This document shows positions 1 to 12,900 of a DNA stretch of 64,000 bases, piece by piece (positions within the stretch are counted from its first letter, which is position 1; each line of letters begins with the position of its first letter). The notes beneath the pieces are model-generated. The model saw only the letters and a list, made by a program, of their open reading frames with translations, was not told where the DNA came from and did no database searches. This DNA comes from Monosiga brevicollis MX1 (taxonomy: Eukaryota > Opisthokonta > Choanoflagellata > Craspedida > Salpingoecidae): the NCBI RefSeq assembly GCF_000002865.3, contig NW_001865073.1, positions 82,780 through 146,779 of the forward strand, in the 5' to 3' direction. The position numbers and the translations under genes are program-made.

Positions 1-840
1 CGACGCTCCACCTGCCCGCCTTTGGCAGCGACAAAATCCTCCACGTTGCTGCACGGCACCACGCAGTGTGTGCGCATGAGGCGCGAGTGTCCATGACAGA
101 CGCAGCAAGCATGACTTTGAGTGCAGGTGTACAAACCGGCCGTCTTCCTCGTTGAACCAGCCCAAGTTGTCAGCCACTAGATGCAGGGCCTTACACCCGT
201 CACACCGCACAATCACGACGCCTGAATCCGGTGAAAGCGTCAGCGTGGCGTGTCAGCCTGTTCTGGACCGCCACGCCTTCATCCTTCTCCCAGCGGCACC
301 GAAAGCTTGGACGCACCTTTGTGATAGGAGTGCTTGCTAAAAGTTTTTTGCTGCCGATGTTGACACTGATTGCAAGTGAACAGCATGGTGTATGTTGGCT
401 CTACCGTGCCTATATCCCAGGCCAGCGGAGCGCCGAGCGCTGAGTTCTGAAACGTGGTCACCACAACCAGATGCGGCAAAAGGCCACAAGCAAGCCAACA
501 GATAGGCAGGATACCCTTGACAGGAGACCCTTGACATGCCACAGCAAGACTCGCACGACGACGCAGCAGTCCACGCCGCAGACGCACCCAGTGGTTGACC
601 GGTATCCTCATCAAGACCTGTTGTAACATCTGCTGGGTCACCACCTCGCTCTTCGGCCAAACCTCGCACGCCCCAACCTCGCCGCAGCGGCCGCGCACAC
701 AAAGCCAACTCTTGCCGCCGCAAACTAGCTGCCAATCCCACACTACGACGCCATCCCGACCCCGTCGCAACCCCAGAACCCACAGCAGACCCCGACGCCT
801 TGACTGCCGCCGCCGCTGTCGTCGCCACTCGCCGCCACAT
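1..840 (-). CDS. DNLZ: DNL-type zinc-finger protein (Hep1/Zim17/DNLZ), 3' end cut by window edge
   Basis: Mitochondrial Hsp70 escort protein: family members bind matrix Hsp70 and keep it soluble. Four exons are inferred on the minus strand: 840-588, 439-317, 221-137 and 48-1, with GT-AG introns in matching phase. Joined, they read an Arg/Ala-rich N-terminus that looks like a mitochondrial presequence, then MLFTCNQCQH, KTFSKHSYHKG, VVIVRCDGCK, HLVADNLGWF and NVEDFVAAKGGQVERR. The two CxxC pairs and the DNLGWF signature define the zf-DNL domain. The start at 840 is the first ATG of the Arg-rich reading. The C-terminus lies beyond position 1. The gene is divergent from CFAP206. The identification rests on the DNL domain; the presequence is an inference. 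Confidence 0.86.
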
Positions 841-1285
841 GTTGCTGAGCTGCTTTTGAAACGGATCTGCAATGCCTTAAAAGTAAATTACTTTACAATA
901 GCAACGTGTCAGCCAACTGATCCTTTTGACAAACAGACTGAAATACTTTTATGGCTTTGAAGTATAAGAAGTATTTTAAACGATATCCATTACGTACAGA
1001 TGGCCCAAAGAGTTGTGATAAATAAGTAAAATACTAGACTGCAAATCCGGTAAAAGTTGTCGCTGCTCTCTTAGCAACCCTCTCCTCTGTCTGTGTGTGT
1101 GTGTGTGTGTGTTGCGATTTTTTTTTTCATTTTTTTTTAAAAACGGCAGCGCCATCGCAAAAGGGGGGCATCGGTGAAGGCCTTTGACGCACTCGCACCC
1201 GTTGCTGCAACGAGACCAGCGCCTGCGTTTGCACTCTAGGCGTTACTTGGCTTTGAAAGGAAGGTGCAGACGTTGACCATCAACC
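841..1285. promoter_or_regulatory. Divergent intergenic region between DNLZ and CFAP206
   Basis: 445 bp between two divergent start codons, so it probably holds both promoters. It is AT-richer than its surroundings, with a short GT run near 1096-1112 and T runs near 1117-1138. No coding signal or recognisable promoter element was found. Confidence 0.4.
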
Positions 1286-4200
1286 ATGGCGCAGGCTGAG
1301 ATGGTGGTGCGCACCATCCTGCGCAATGTGCTCGACATCTGTGAGGCGAAAAACGTCTCCATCGTGCAGTCGCTGGAACGAAGCACTGCTCAGGCCCTGA
1401 TCGGCAACCTCGTGCGTATTTTTGCCACCCCCACACGTTCATGCCAGCTGGTGACCATTTGCCTGCAACGTTGCGTCTTCTGGCTCAGATCATACATGGC
1501 CTGCCCGTCTTCCTTTAACATCGAATTCTCTCTCTCCCCCTCGCTCTCTCCCTCTCTCTCGTGGCAGATCAAAGCCGTCATTCTCGATCCCAACAGTGGC
1601 TTCAGCCCCGACCAGACGCTCGCGCCCCAGCATATCACCGCTCTCACCGAGGTAAAGTCTCATGCCACACACCTGGCGCGTTTTTTCGTTGCAAAGCACT
1701 CGGCATGCTTGCGTGTCGGGCTCGTAATTTCAAGGCGTTGGGATCACGCTGGACCCAAGCCCCTGTCTTACCTCATGCGTCCCGTGCCCCCTTCCGTAGC
1801 AAGTGGCAGACATGCTGCTCACCAACAACGTGGGTGTGCAAGCTGTTGTCCTTCAAGTCATTTTCGGTGCCAATTTCAAGACCATCGGTAAGTTTGTTTG
1901 GTTTTTTTGCCACTTTTCAAGCTCAAGAGTACCTCAGGCAGGACGCGCAAGGAACGTGTGATGCTTTATAAACTCGATCATTGACCAACGAATTGTAGAG
2001 CAAGTGAGCCGTGCGGTAGCGCAAGAAGCCAACGAATTGGTGGCAGACATTGAGCGCGATGTGCTCAATGCGCGGATCGGCACCCGTGATGACCTGGAAG
2101 CCCTATACCGCAATATTGTCAGCTATGTTCTTCTGCGCTCACAGCTCGGCTCGCCCACTGACCTCACGGTCGTAAAAGAAACAACAGGTGAGTCTTGATA
2201 TCATGCATCGCACCATCCCTCTCGGCACATTTTGCCCCAGCTTGAAACTCACGCGATGCATCTTGGCTAGCGGCGCTTGAATCGGTGTTACCTCCTGAGG
2301 ACCTGGGTACTTTTGTCAAGATGACTCGCACCGATAAAAAGACGCAACTCTTGGACTTGACCATCATCTGCATGGGCATTCGCCTTTTCAGTCGCTACCT
2401 GAACAAGGGCGGCCGTAACATCCCCGATGGTCAGTCGGCCATTTTTTGGTCATGTCTGACAATGGGCCTCTTGGGTTGCGTCGGGTCGACCCATCTAAAC
2501 CCCATCCCGCTATGTGACTTGGTTCCTCCTCACGCCCCTGATTATGCAGTCCCAGCCGAACTGCAGCGACAATTTGGAAAGTTTGCAACCGAGGCGCGTG
2601 CCATCTACCAGCAGTGCGGCAATCTCGCCACCAGAATGGCCGATTACCTGCACAACAAGGTTGGTCTGGATTATCTTTGAACACGCGATCACACCGCTCC
2701 TTCTTTTTCTATGAGGCAACTCACACTGCAACTGCCCCAGGCGGCGGCGGATAACGAGGGCACCGCCGAGAGCGCAAAAATGTACACCATTCTGGCACGC
2801 CAAGTCATGGGCCATCTCGAAGCCTGCTCGGTACGCCAACGCCTACTTGGCCATTTTTAAGGCTCTCCGCCCATGCACCATCATGCACCTAAACGCGTTG
2901 TCTTTGCCACCTCAAAACCCGTAGGGTGTCGTAGCTGAGTCGGCACAGCGAACTGAACGGCTACTGAAAACTTACGAAGAAACCCAGCAACAAGTCAAAA
3001 CGGCCGTGGAAGCGCGCGATGCCGTTCCGACGGATCACATCTTTCCTCTTTTTGCCCGACTCGGTGAAATCTGGCGGCAATTTAGCGAAGAAGCCGAACT
3101 GCTCTCCTCGATCTTGCATGTGCGATCATTTGCCCAGCTTAACCTGTCTGAACCAAAGAGTCTGTTGCATGTTCACAGTGGATTGTTGGCCTGCTTGATT
3201 GAAACAGCTTCTCGAGGATATCCAAAGCTTATGTCAAATTATGGACGAGCTGCCCGCAGCTCTGCAAGAAACCTTTGAAGGTCGGTCTCACGTACGGTCT
3301 CACGTACCCTCGCAAGACCTTGAATTTGTCTGAGTGCCTCATTGGACCGGACGTGGCAATGCGAACTTGACTGTAGACGTACCGTTTGTGCACGAGATTG
3401 ATGCTCGCTTACAGTGGACTTTCAACCGAGCCATCGTTACGGCCTTGAGCCACGCGGGGTTGCCTGCTCCTGATGATATCAAGGCCGCCGCTCCGGAGCG
3501 TCAGCAGGTTCGCTTCCCACGGCACTCGAGCACGATATTTTTCAGTGGGGTGCATGAAAGGCAGCTCACGGTGCCTTGCTTTTTTCTGTGCGCCAATGAA
3601 CAGGAGCATGTGCGTCTATCCGAGCTTCGCCAAGCCAAGGATCATGTTGAGCTGCTGATGGAGTCGTCTACACACGACTTTGATCATCTGCCCTTGCAAT
3701 TGGCTGGCTACTGTCCAGTGACCCTGGTGGAGAAGGGAGCTCTCATTCCCGGACAACGCTATCTTGGTGAGTTGTTCTGCAAACGCCAGTCCAAACTGAT
3801 GCAACTAGACGTTGGCTGACTGCGGTGGACTGGTTGCTTTTTAGGACTCATCCGCCGAGGCAACCTCCTCTATAATTTTGCTTCACGAGAAGCCCTGATT
3901 GCTTTTGTCCGCGACCCTGAAGCGTACGTTACCCCCTGCCAAGTTTGCTGTCTTCACATGCTTGTGTCGACTTTTTTTTTTTTTTTTTCCCCTTTAGTTT
4001 GTCTCGTTTGGTATGCATCAATTTCTAATGCCACGCCGCTCCAGGGTTTTAACTGGAGTCATGAATGCGGCCCGTACCACGCTGGCACTGCTTGAAGTGC
4101 TGCGTCTGCATCATCGCCTTACGAGCATGACCTCAGTCCAGCAAGCCCAAGCTGGGATGCAAGCTTCCCTGGCCGTCAAGAAGGACAGCAGCTGCCAGGT

Positions 4201-4757
4201 GAGCGGCGAGGTCAACAGCGTGTTTTATTAATTTTTTGTTGTTGATCATGATTCTGATTCTGATTCCGCAAACTTTTTCTCTGTCAACACTGCCATTCGC
4301 TGCTGCCGTGCTTCGCGCGACTCGTAGACGGAGCTGCACCCGATTGAGAGTCACATTGACAAGAACTACGAGTGGAATGAATGGGAGCTGCGTCGCAAGG
4401 CGCTGAAACTGGTACATGCTTGCTGCCGGAGGTTATTGACACCATTGATTGTACAAAGGCGGGGGAATACATCTCACTTTTTTCACTCCTCGACTCTTTC
4501 AGGCTGACCTGCGCCGCAAGCAAACCCATTCCACGCAAACCCATCTCTCGCACTTTCGTCGCGAGAACAGCACGCAGGTGTACTTGCCCAAAACAAAGAG
4601 CATTCAAACCCGCAAGGATGGCTACACCAACACGAGCAAGCCAGTGACGTATGTCCGAGGTCTGCGTGGACCGCGGGGACCACGTGCCGAGCCGCCCGAA
4701 GTCGTGGATCTGACCCTACGTGTCGGTGGGTTTGCAATGGAACCCATCAGCAAGTAA
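1286..4757 (+). CDS. CFAP206: CFAP206, axonemal radial-spoke/dynein docking protein
   Basis: FAP206 family proteins sit at the base of radial spoke 2 and dock dynein c in motile cilia. Sixteen exons are inferred: 1286-1411, 1568-1651, 1800-1887, 1999-2187, 2271-2429, 2550-2659, 2741-2830, 2925-3119, 3208-3280, 3377-3507, 3604-3766, 3845-3927, 3998-4010, 4059-4198, 4328-4411 and 4503-4757, giving 660 residues (human protein about 620). Family signatures appear in order: KAVILDPNSGF, LEALYRNIVSYVLLRSQLGS, MGIRLFSRYLNKGG, AVPTDHIFPLFARL, LAGYCPVTL, GNLLYNFASREAL, YEWNEWELRRKALKL and THLSHFRRENSTQVY, ending in the Arg/Gly-rich tail. The ATG at 1286 has a good context (CAACCATGG). The exon of 13 nt and its 48-nt following intron are the least certain edges. 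Confidence 0.93.
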
Positions 4758-5103
4758 TGGCGGCGTAGTACAAGTCTCCAGCTCCCACACTTTTGCTACC
4801 AAGCTTTGCATAGTCATATACGAAAGGCGCGGCGCGCCAGGTTTGCTCCAAGCTTCCCGTTGTCGTTGAGCGTCTGCAGCTGAGGAGAAACCTCGTGCTT
4901 TCGACAACTTGATCTTTGTTTGATTCCTAAGAAACCTACAAATTCAGTCATTGGGTCTTCCATGACTTGCCTTGTGTATCAAGGCGCACGATCTTTTCGC
5001 TTCAATGGGCTTGCAACTCGCACATCCGTCTCGCAGCTCATCTCCTTCCGTCCACATGCCCCACACCCCTCTCACCATCCCTCAAACTGCTTGTAAAAAT
5101 AGA

Positions 5104-5162
<59 letters not shown>

Positions 5163-5225
5163 ACCAAAAAAGCGCGTAACGGTCAATTTTTCGCAAGCAA
5201 AAAGCAGAGACCACAACGCCTTGAG
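4758..5225. other. Intergenic spacer, CFAP206 to UBR7
   Basis: Tandem-gene spacer of about 470 bp holding the 3' flank of CFAP206 and the 5' flank of UBR7. Apart from the AC microsatellite no feature was recognised. Confidence 0.5.
5106..5158. repeat. (AC)n microsatellite
   Basis: Uninterrupted AC dinucleotide run of about 53 bp, roughly 70 bp upstream of the UBR7 start codon. Confidence 0.97.
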
Positions 5226-6974
5226 ATGAGCGAAGCAGAGCCCAAACGAGCGCGAGTCACCGCCAGTGATGACCAGAATCAAGCTGCTGCTGCTGCAGAC
5301 TCGGGCCCAGAGGCTGAAGATAGTATGACTCTGGTTCGTGGCGACGACGTTCCAGTCCAGGCCGCCAACATGCACTCACTGGTCATATTTGTCCGAGCTC
5401 ATGAGCTTTTCCTGTTGGGCAGAGTGAGCTGTGCGAGCAAGAGGCACACGACCGCGCTGTGGAGCGAGCGGTATACGGAAATGCAGACGACGCGGCCTGT
5501 ACTTTTGATCAAGTGAGCACATGGCTCTGCTGTTGCGCTAGGTGTCAAGTGACGCCCTCTCACTTGCGTCCCCCTTGCCGCCTGACGGGATGGTGTAGGC
5601 GAGTGCGCTCCAGAGGCAGCCGCTCCATGCCTGCCTCACGTGTCAACGCCGCAATGGATCACCGGGTGGCTACCTTTGCCTGGCTTGTGCAGAGCACTGC
5701 CATGCTGACCATGAAATTGTTGAGCTGTGGACCAAAAGGTTTGCCACGCACAATGGACATGGCTCTCCCGCTCCCACTGCTGCGTGTATGGCCAGGATCA
5801 ACCCCCGCCGTGGGGATCTGCTTGACCTCGCAGAAACCAGCGCTGCGACTGTGGCAATGATCGATTTTCGAGTGGCTCAAAAGAAGCCCGGCCCTGCACG
5901 CTACGCAAGGTTGGTGTCCTATCAAACAGCTCGGCGACCCAGCCCAGCGTCCCTGATTGGCTGGCTCATGACTGCACGACTTGAACAACCAACGCACAGA
6001 ACAAGCCTCCCACCAACCCCGATAACATCTACAACCACAACCTCCAGGGCCGTTTTTGTGATTGTGACCTGCCCGAGGACAACCATGTGCTGCCAGAGGT
6101 GCGTGCATGCGTCTTGAACGTCAGCATTTGCCATGATAGCTGCGCCTGCCTTCATCAACGACCAAATTGACAGGGCGCCCCGATGGGTCAATGCGTCGTA
6201 TGTGAGGACTGGTTTCACCTGGGGCTGACTCGCCCAATACACGAGCCCTACCCTGAGGAGCCGGAAGATGATGAGGAAGGACACGCCGAGTTGCTGTGCC
6301 GTAGCTGCGCTGAGCGCACATGGCCGATTTTGGGGCCCTATGCTGGCATCCATGCATCAACAGAAGCGAACGCGCAGGGTTGCTCTCACCCACCACTGGC
6401 AGCTGGCTGGGAAATCCCACGGTAGGGGAGGCACCAGGGCCCTATAGAAGCGCTCTTGGTCTCTGGCACCGCTCATGCTCATGGAGTTGCGTATGCGTCA
6501 GGCCTTGCTTTCTCCAGCACCTGCGCGAACGACTCTGCACCTGTCCAAAGCATAGAGCCCAATTGGCCGACGCCAAGCTGCTCTTCCTTTTGGATCCACA
6601 GGACAGCATCGCGGCGTATGAAGCTCGACAACGTCCTGAGCGTGAACAAGCTGACGAACAGGTCGCCCAGGTGTGTTTCGCCCCGGCTTTGGCCAATCGC
6701 TGTTACAACAACGGCCCGAGAGCCTCTCCTCTGGGCATGGCGTGTCCGTGTATTCGCCTGACCTGATGTTTGGCCTGGTCGCCAAACAACGCAATTATAG
6801 GCAGCCATGACCAAAATGCAACAGTTTATGCCCAACCAAAGACTTGTCCTTGCTGAGGGCATCGGTCGACTCCAGCGGGCGATCCAGGATATGGCCCGTC
6901 GCGCTCAGAGTGAAGGTCGCCAAGTCACGGAAGCAGATGTCCAAGAGATCTTTCGGAATTTGGGTCGAACCTGA
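5226..6974 (+). CDS. UBR7: UBR7-like protein: UBR box and PHD finger
   Basis: Human UBR7 is a nuclear PHD-type ubiquitin ligase reported to act on histone H2B. Eight exons are inferred: 5226-5381, 5423-5512, 5599-5738, 5834-5909, 6000-6098, 6174-6421, 6502-6670 and 6801-6974, giving 383 residues (human about 425). The UBR box reads CTFDQ, RQPLHACLTC, GYLCLACAEHCHADHEIVEL and NQRCDCGNDRF. The PHD finger reads RFCDCDLPEDN, MGQCVVCEDWFHL and LLCRSCAER. The conserved C-terminal region reads RERLCTCPKH, then LLFLLDPQDSIAAYE and a helical end TEADVQEIFRNLGRT. All zinc-ligand cysteines and histidines expected for both domains seem present. The second acceptor (5421-5422) and the 6421/6502 junction were chosen by frame. 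Confidence 0.92.
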
Positions 6975-7303
6975 AAGCCAAAACAACCCTCTGCACGATC
7001 AATCTCTGCAAAAATGCGGACGCACCAGCGTGCAGTTTGGCCTCGCGGCCTATTGTTCATAACCAGGCGGTTCATAGTGGGATCTCCTCTCCCCCTTCGA
7101 TGCCAACACTGGGACGGGATTAAATTGAAACATGTCAATTCGCTTCACAACTCAAATGTATGGCTTGATCGATTCGGCTCAGCCGAGAATTTTGCGGGCC
7201 CGGCTCAAAAGTCTATGAAGTTGAACAGCATGAACACATCAACGCCAAGGCCCGCGGCTACCAAAAACACGCACGTGTTGGCCAGCAACGCACCGTGACA
7301 TTT
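6975..7303. other. Convergent intergenic spacer
   Basis: About 330 bp between the 3' ends of UBR7 (+) and the exonuclease gene (-). Nothing was recognised in it; it should hold two 3' UTRs. Confidence 0.45.
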
Positions 7304-8882
7304 CTAGTTGATGCAATCGATCAAAAAAGCCTTCTTGGGGATCCTGGCGTTCACACTCTGGTATCGACACCTGCCAACCCCCGCCCAGCCCCGTGTTTGA
7401 AAAGAATGAGCAAACACCTGCAAAAGCCACATCACCATGGCGTGCGCTCCAACCTACCATCTCCGACCCGAGCCACTCGGAGCAATATGTAAGGTCCATG
7501 AGATGATAACATTCGCGGACCTGAACCTCTTGTTCCAAAAGCAGTTGTCTAGCACAGGCCCATGGCAAAGGTGAGGCCTTCGTTTTTGCTGAGCTTCATG
7601 TGGTCACGTGGTGGCGCACTCAGGCAGCTCAGGCTCTGGTACTGTGAGACAAAAGTCAACGACCGAGGTGGAGAGATTCTCAACTCACGCTTTTTTGCTG
7701 GTCAAAACGTCGGCCGCCACAGCAAAGAGTTCATCAAGCGTGTTAGCACGCTGCACCAAGGCGCTCGCATTGACAGGACCCAGGCCCTATGTACATGCAT
7801 GCCGGGCGCACAAAACGTGAATGCGTATGTGCCTGCGCGCGTGTGAGCGTGGGTCGCGAGAGGTGGGACGACGACAAACCTTGGCCCCAGGAATGTTGTC
7901 AGCACCGTCACCTACAACAGCCCGATACAGGTTGACGTGCCAATGACTAGGAGGCGTGACGGGCTGTAGGTCGGCAGCATGCGCCTTGGCCAGTTGGCTG
8001 ATCAGCGGGCTGTGCAGCTGACAAAAGTCCTGGTCTTTGCTCAAGATGATGGAGGCTACAAGAAAAGAGCACAGACAGATCCAGCAGTGAATCATCGAGC
8101 AGAAAGCGGTGCAAGCATGGACTCTGTGCGCCCCGAGTCTAGCCACCCATTGGCTTACATTGTCCCCTGCGTTGGCGGTCAAGAACAACAGAGGCAATCA
8201 TATCATCCGTTTCCAGTCCGGGCGGCAGCATGACCGAGGGGATCCCGGCCAACAGAAGCAGCGCATGGCACTCGGGGACGGAGAGCGGACCCGATGAAGA
8301 CGGGCTGTGCCGACTGGTGGGCGGTGGAAGACCAAGGCGTCGATTCTGCTTGTAGGCCTTGTATGTCTGATAGCGAGGTCGGGCAACAAAGTTGAAAGGG
8401 GCTTTGATGTGAGTCATCGTGGCTTGGACGGCAATCGTTTGCAGGGGTTCGTCCCATAAACTGTTTGCCCCTTGTGGGGGCAGGGAGGCAAGAAGGCCGC
8501 CGTTGGGCAACTCCGTGCGCTGCGCGGCTGTGGCATGATAGCCAGTATCGACCGAGCCGTCAAAAACACACAGCATCGGGAGGTCCTGGAAGCGTTGCAG
8601 GATTGGTAGCAACATGTTGAAAAAGGCAAAGACCCGCGTCGTATTGGTTCCGTCGGAAGTCAGCAGTTCGACGGGAAAATTTGCCGCCCCTTGCAGCAGC
8701 AGCGCTGTCCCGTCAATCACCACCAGAGGCTGCGTATCAGCCGCGGCCGTGGCAGCAGTCCGTGTCGATGCATATACGTTGGGTGTCCAGCGCGCAGGAC
8801 GCCTCATCCAGCGTCCGGGCAGCTTTGATAGGCGCAGGCCTGCAGTTGGACCCCATCGCATCCGTAGTAGGAGCCCCGCCAT
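7304..8882 (-). CDS. Stand-alone Pol I-type 5'-3' exonuclease (PIN/FEN fold), probably mitochondrial
   Basis: Homologous to the 5' nuclease domain of bacterial DNA polymerase I, which removes RNA primers and flaps; no polymerase domain follows. Five exons are inferred: 8882-8159, 8055-7880, 7786-7689, 7548-7458 and 7417-7304, giving about 400 residues. Motifs in order: VVIDGTALLLQ (first metal-binding Asp), MLCVFDGS, RYQTYKAYKQNR (arch region), GLETDDMIASV (acidic pair), LSKDQDFCQL, AVVGDGADNIPGAK (H3TH entry) and GLGPVNASALVQ (helix-hairpin-helix). The ATG at 8882 starts MAGLLLRMRWGPTAG, an Arg-rich amphipathic stretch like a mitochondrial presequence; an upstream in-frame reading to 9005 exists but looks non-coding. 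The last two exons are supported only by frame and plausible composition. Confidence 0.82.
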
Positions 8883-9089
8883 CTTCAGCGAGTCGTCTTG
8901 ACAGGTGTCATGCAGCGCTGTCGAGCGACCAGAAAAAATGCCAATGGAGGCCAATACTGCCAGCCCATCATCACAACAAAACGCCCCGCCTTGACCAACA
9001 AGCACCCCGCGTCAAACAAGGCTCAATGCCCCACCCCCACCCCTGCCTGCCCTCACAGAGATGGCTTCTCCAACCATGCCCACACCAAC

Positions 9090-9128
<39 letters not shown>

Positions 9129-9943
9129 TGAATTTTGATCAAAAAAAAATTTCAAAAGTTGATCAAAAAAATTAAAATTAAATTTTGATGACTCTCTCAA
9201 ACTCTCGAACACACACTCTCTCAAACTCATTCTCTCTCTCTCTTAAACTCTCTCAACTCAAACACACACACTTTCTTTCTGTCTTTTTCTCTCTTTCTCT
9301 CTCTTCCTCCCATAGATACATCCGAATACAGATGAGTGCCGACACTTGATGCGATACAGATGCACAGAGGAGGCAGCGACGCAGTGAGACAGGGATGCCA
9401 GGGGCTGAGATTGGAGACAGCACTCTGACGCACAGGTCAGGCACGGTGTTGGGCTGCATTGCACGGCAGGGATAAAAGTCCACAGTCAGTCACAAGGACG
9501 CGCCTTTCGTCGTGGGAGGATTTCAAGGTTTATTTTTTTTTTTTTATTTTTTTTTTTTTTTTGTCCTTAAAGCGCAGATGGCGTGGAGAGGGCCGACTTG
9601 TGGTGTGCACTGCCACTCGCGCTGCCATTTCGTGCCTGTAGCATCCGTTGGGCTTGCTTTGCTTGACTTCGAATGTAGTTTGTCCCCTTCTTACTGAGTT
9701 CTTTTGAATTGTGCAGACTCAGCGCGTTTGCCAGATAGATGCCCTGTAAGAGTTGCAGTACTTACATGTTAAAAGACCAATCTGATCCAGTTTTTTTTTT
9801 GAGCAAACTCGTTTGCTCGCCGCGTTGGAAGCGGTCGGGTCCAAGCGTGCGCTCTTGTTGAGATTCATAATTAAATTTTGATTACGTACTGTCCCAACAG
9901 ATTGTGTTTTCATGGCTTAAGCAAACATGAACCAGAGGTGTGA
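8883..9943. other. Intergenic region with low-complexity tracts
   Basis: Lies between the start of the exonuclease gene and the 3' end of the receptor kinase gene, both on the minus strand. It contains a CT run (9091-9124), further CT/CA-rich stretches to about 9310, and T-rich stretches near 9531-9562 and 9788-9800. No gene was recognised on either strand. Confidence 0.5.
9091..9124. repeat. (CT)n microsatellite
   Basis: CT dinucleotide run of about 34 bp, followed by AT-rich and degenerate CT-rich sequence. Confidence 0.93.
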
Positions 9944-12900
9944 CTAGCAATCCGTGGTTGAATGTTGCCGCCGGGCCAAGACCAGCTCGCGCAGCACTTC
10001 TTGCCACGACGGCCGGGCACTCGGAACGCCCTGGGTCCATACATATATCTAGGTGCATTGGTTGACGCGAAAGGCAGAAGTGAGGGGCCCAGCAGTGTTA
10101 AAATCGAGCTTTCTCGCTTCCATCCAAGCAGGCAGAACTAGTCGGCTCACCTTTGCAAGTCGAGGTGGGAATTTCGAGCCAACGGGGGGAACGGCAAGTC
10201 GTCGGCCATCCAAAACGGCCCGAATCACATCTGCCTCGCGCTGAAGGTCGGCATAAGGCGTTTGGCCAAGACTCCACATTTCAAAAAGAACAACGCCATA
10301 TGACCAGGTGTCACTGGCAATACTGAAGCGCTGCTCCTGCAACACCTCAGGAGGCTGCCAACGCGCCGCCGTCTCCAGCAAGCTCTGCTGACGATAGTAG
10401 CCAGCCTCATCCACGCTACTCTCAGTGGCATCGTCCTCTTCAAATGCCTTTAGATCAACAGGCAGAGGGCGTGCCAGGGACGACAGCAACCGTGCATGGC
10501 CAAAATCGGCCAAAACTACCTGCAGTGTACCCATGGCCTCTTTGCGCACCAAAACATTTCGCGCAGCAACATCTCGATGCACCAGTCCGATATGCGCCTA
10601 TGCAGAGATGCGAATACGCGTCCCGTCAAGCACCTTGTCACAGAGAGCTGTGTGCAAGCTTCCAAATCCGTCGCCACCCGCCGCAGGCACGAACCAGGTA
10701 TTGAAGGGCTTCTGCCAGCCCAAAGGCAGCATCAAGAAACTGAGGCACTTGGATCTGCTGTGCTTTTTTGCGCAGCTCCCGCAGCCAATTTAACAATGAT
10801 CCACCTGAGTTTTAAGGGCAATCGGTAAGGACTCTGACTCAGGCCAGCGACGCTTCATTTTCGCGCCCTTGGTCGCTGCGACGGGGAGATTGCACTCACC
10901 AGGCAAATACTCGGTGCAGATGCTAATGTGATGCTTGCTCTGGTCAAGCACGAACCCTTCAAGTCGCACGACACGGGGGTGTCGCGCGGCCAGCAGCATG
11001 GCCACCTATACAGCAGAATTCGTGATGTCAATGATATTTACAATGCCGCAAAAAGGCCGTTTGAGCTCAAAGACAAAGGTTCGTGGTCGGTGCGGCACCT
11101 ACTTCGAGCATGCCCATGGCACAAGCTGCCTTCCCATCCATCTCTTTAATGGCCACAGGTTGAACATGTGGCATCAATCGTCCCAACTTGACAACGGAAA
11201 AAGTGCCCCGGTGCAGGACTGATGACGAGACGACGGCGCCAGCAGCAAGCTGATGCTCGCCGAGACCTTGAACGACGGTGTCGGACAGGGCGTGGGTGGC
11301 CAGCGTGTTCAACATCCTGTTTTGAGAGATTGGCAGATGAGAGGGCAGAGTGAGGACAGCGAGGGGCAAGTTTATATAGCAGAGGGCAGCGTCAGCGCGG
11401 GCGGAGAACAGCCATATTGTAGGGCCAAGAGCAAGTCGGGGCCAGGACGTACTGGTGTTCAAGAGTAGATTCCACATCGTCAGCAAACAACTGTTTGACC
11501 CTGTATGAGATTGTTGAAATTGCCAGTGGCAATCGTGATGAGCATTCTGTTCCTTTGCAGGCTGAAGCAAACTTCGATGGTGACGCCTATGCATGGCGCT
11601 GTTGGCAAGGGGCGAGGGGTTGACAAGTGCACGAACCTTCGTTGCCGACGAGTTCGGTCCCACAGCAAGATGAGAACAACGAGCACCGTGGCCAGGGTGA
11701 CCGTCACAGCAACCACGATGGTCACGAGATGCGAGGAGGAGCCGGATGATGCGGCTGCGGTCGGCGCAACAGTCAAGGCGGGCGCCGTGGACGCTACAGG
11801 TGAGTTGCTGGGAGCCGGGGTGTTCCAGCCCCCCAGGACCTTAACGGTGGCACAGTCGACAGTTTGGACCTCGTCCTCGGCAATATGTGCGACTACGGCG
11901 CCCGCTCCAGCTTGATAGTTGAGGATCATGTCCGTGCGGTTGAGAATCAAGGTCAGGGAGCCCTTATCCTCGGCCCCTGACCATTCGGCCTGGCCATTGG
12001 CGTTGAGGACGGGCGTGTCCATGAAATAGGCAAGGAATGGCATGAGGAGCGGGAGGCCGCATTGGACGGCCAAACTGTAGACGGGTGGGCCAATTTGGGC
12101 ATGACCAAAGTGGTACTGCAACATCATGGGATTGGCACCGCAGTCTGGGAAAAGAAGTTCCTTCGAAGTATTCCACAGCTGGCAACACCGCCACTCATCC
12201 CAACCATCGCCACAATCTTCCACCCCATCACAGTACTGGTAAGGAAAGATGCTGACACCGCTGGGGCATGTCAGGTTGGGGCTAGTGGTCAAGATGCACG
12301 AGCCATCGTTAGCCTCACTGCCCGAGTCAAGGCTTGGTACTGAGGCATTGGAAGCATGTCGGAGCACGGCCTGGCACGTGTCATACACAAAGGAACAGTG
12401 CGAGGGAAGAATGACACCTTCGCAGCTGGAGCTCATGCTCGACACCAAGAGGTCAGCGCGGACGACAGTCAGATTATTGGCAGAAGTATCGAGCAGGAGC
12501 AAATTGTTCTGTGTCGGCAGCATGCGGGCCTGCACCAAGGTCAGTTTGTTGTGGGAGAGGTTGCAGAAGCGTAGACCGAGCAGGCTACGCATGTCCAAGC
12601 GCTCGCTGAGAATCTGGTTGTGGCTGAGGTCCAGGGTTTCCAATTGCTGCAAGAGGGTGGTTTGGGTGTCTGCAAACCCATCAATGAGATGGTGGCGGAT
12701 GACCAAACGTTTGAGGTCGTAGGGTGCGCCTCCCAATGGGGCCGCTTTCAGCTTGTTGGTCTGGCCTGAGCCGCGGCTGCCATCGCACACCAGGCTGGGG
12801 CGGGTCTCGTTATCAAACTCGACGACACAGCCGGCAGCAGCAAAATGAGCGGTCATTTCGCCTTCGTGATCCAGGGTAAAATAGCCGACAGACTTGCAGA

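Noticed and set aside
279-872. Continuous minus-strand reading of 197 codons
   Set aside because: Only its last part (from about 439) belongs to the DNLZ exon; the upstream part is another frame of exon 1 plus intron.
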